Source: Anaerolineales bacterium
Lineage (GTDB): Bacteria; Chloroflexota; Anaerolineae; B4-G1; DUEL01
Length of the DNA stretch: 12,655 bases
Reading direction: 5' to 3'
NCBI GenBank assembly: GCA_015662065.1
Contig: DQUX01000085.1
Location: 1-12,655, forward strand
Of this stretch, positions 12,520 through 12,655 are shown in pieces; positions within the stretch are counted from its first letter, which is position 1; each line of letters begins with the position of its first letter. The translations under genes and the position numbers were made by a program. Below the pieces are notes generated by a model. The model was not told the origin of the DNA. It worked only from the letters and a program-made list of their open reading frames with translations, and searched no databases.

Positions 12520-12562
12520 GGCCCCCTCCCCGGCCACAGGGGAGGGACCGGAGAGGGGGGCC
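12520..12562. repeat. Nested inverted repeat
   Basis: GGCCCCCTC (12520-12528) pairs with GAGGGGGGCC (12553-12562) with one bulged G. The alternative inner pairing CTCCCC/GGGGAG (12526-12531 with 12539-12544) encloses GGCCACA. It resembles a dispersed intergenic palindrome. From here to the window end (12563-12655) only a small CACAG/CTGTG inverted repeat (12594-12604) was seen, with no gene. Confidence 0.6.
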
Positions 12563-12655
12563 GTAGGAACCCCCAATGCCCCAAAAGCATCACCACAGGC
12601 TGTGAATCCGCCCACGCGACCGGCCCTGCGTTCGCATCAAGGTCTCCCCCAACAC

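Overview
This is a GC-rich chromosomal stretch of housekeeping genes, all on the + strand, that most resembles a member of the Chloroflexota (Anaerolineae or a related, possibly thermophilic, class). That assignment is an inference. It rests on the high GC content, the sigma70-type promoters, a T-box leader outside the Firmicutes, a single-gene roadblock/LC7 protein, a large lamin-tail/OB-fold/nuclease lipoprotein and many intergenic palindromes. No 16S gene or other taxonomic marker is present.

Layout. Positions 1-117 hold two perfect hairpins that share a 13-bp direct repeat. They are followed by maf (118-813, nucleotide pyrophosphatase), a leader with a hairpin that can mask the ribosome binding site, proS (1014-2759, prolyl-tRNA synthetase) and a thioredoxin gene (2794-3114). 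Positions 3111-3580 hold a promoter, a clear tryptophan T-box riboswitch (UGG specifier, UGGC T-box bulge, terminator) and a five-copy 7-bp tandem repeat. All of these precede trpS (3581-4630, tryptophanyl-tRNA synthetase). Next comes a 1153-residue secreted lipoprotein (4805-8266) with a lamin-tail domain, OB-fold and DUF11-like modules and an intact endonuclease/exonuclease/phosphatase domain. It is followed by the remnant of a CoA-transferase beta subunit (8352-8752), a LysN-like PLP aminotransferase (8749-9996), a roadblock/LC7 protein (10084-10455) and pyrG (10603-12204, CTP synthase). The last 450 bases hold no gene. They contain a good promoter followed by a dense array of hairpins.

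Regulation. Six good promoter matches and one weaker one have 17-bp spacers. Three of the -35 boxes overlap or touch the stop codon of the preceding gene, so this looks like a row of separately transcribed genes rather than one operon. The two aminoacyl-tRNA synthetase genes each have a long structured leader. The trpS leader is a transcriptional T-box. The proS leader has features of a translational switch, possibly also T-box related, but this is unproven.

The genes serve general metabolism (translation, redox, CTP synthesis, nucleotide-pool cleaning, amino-acid transamination, extracellular DNA/phosphate use). No defence system, CRISPR array, prophage, insertion sequence with transposase, rRNA or tRNA gene was seen. 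The parts least explained by known annotation are the proS leader, the promoter plus hairpin array after pyrG, and the dyad inside the thioredoxin promoter.
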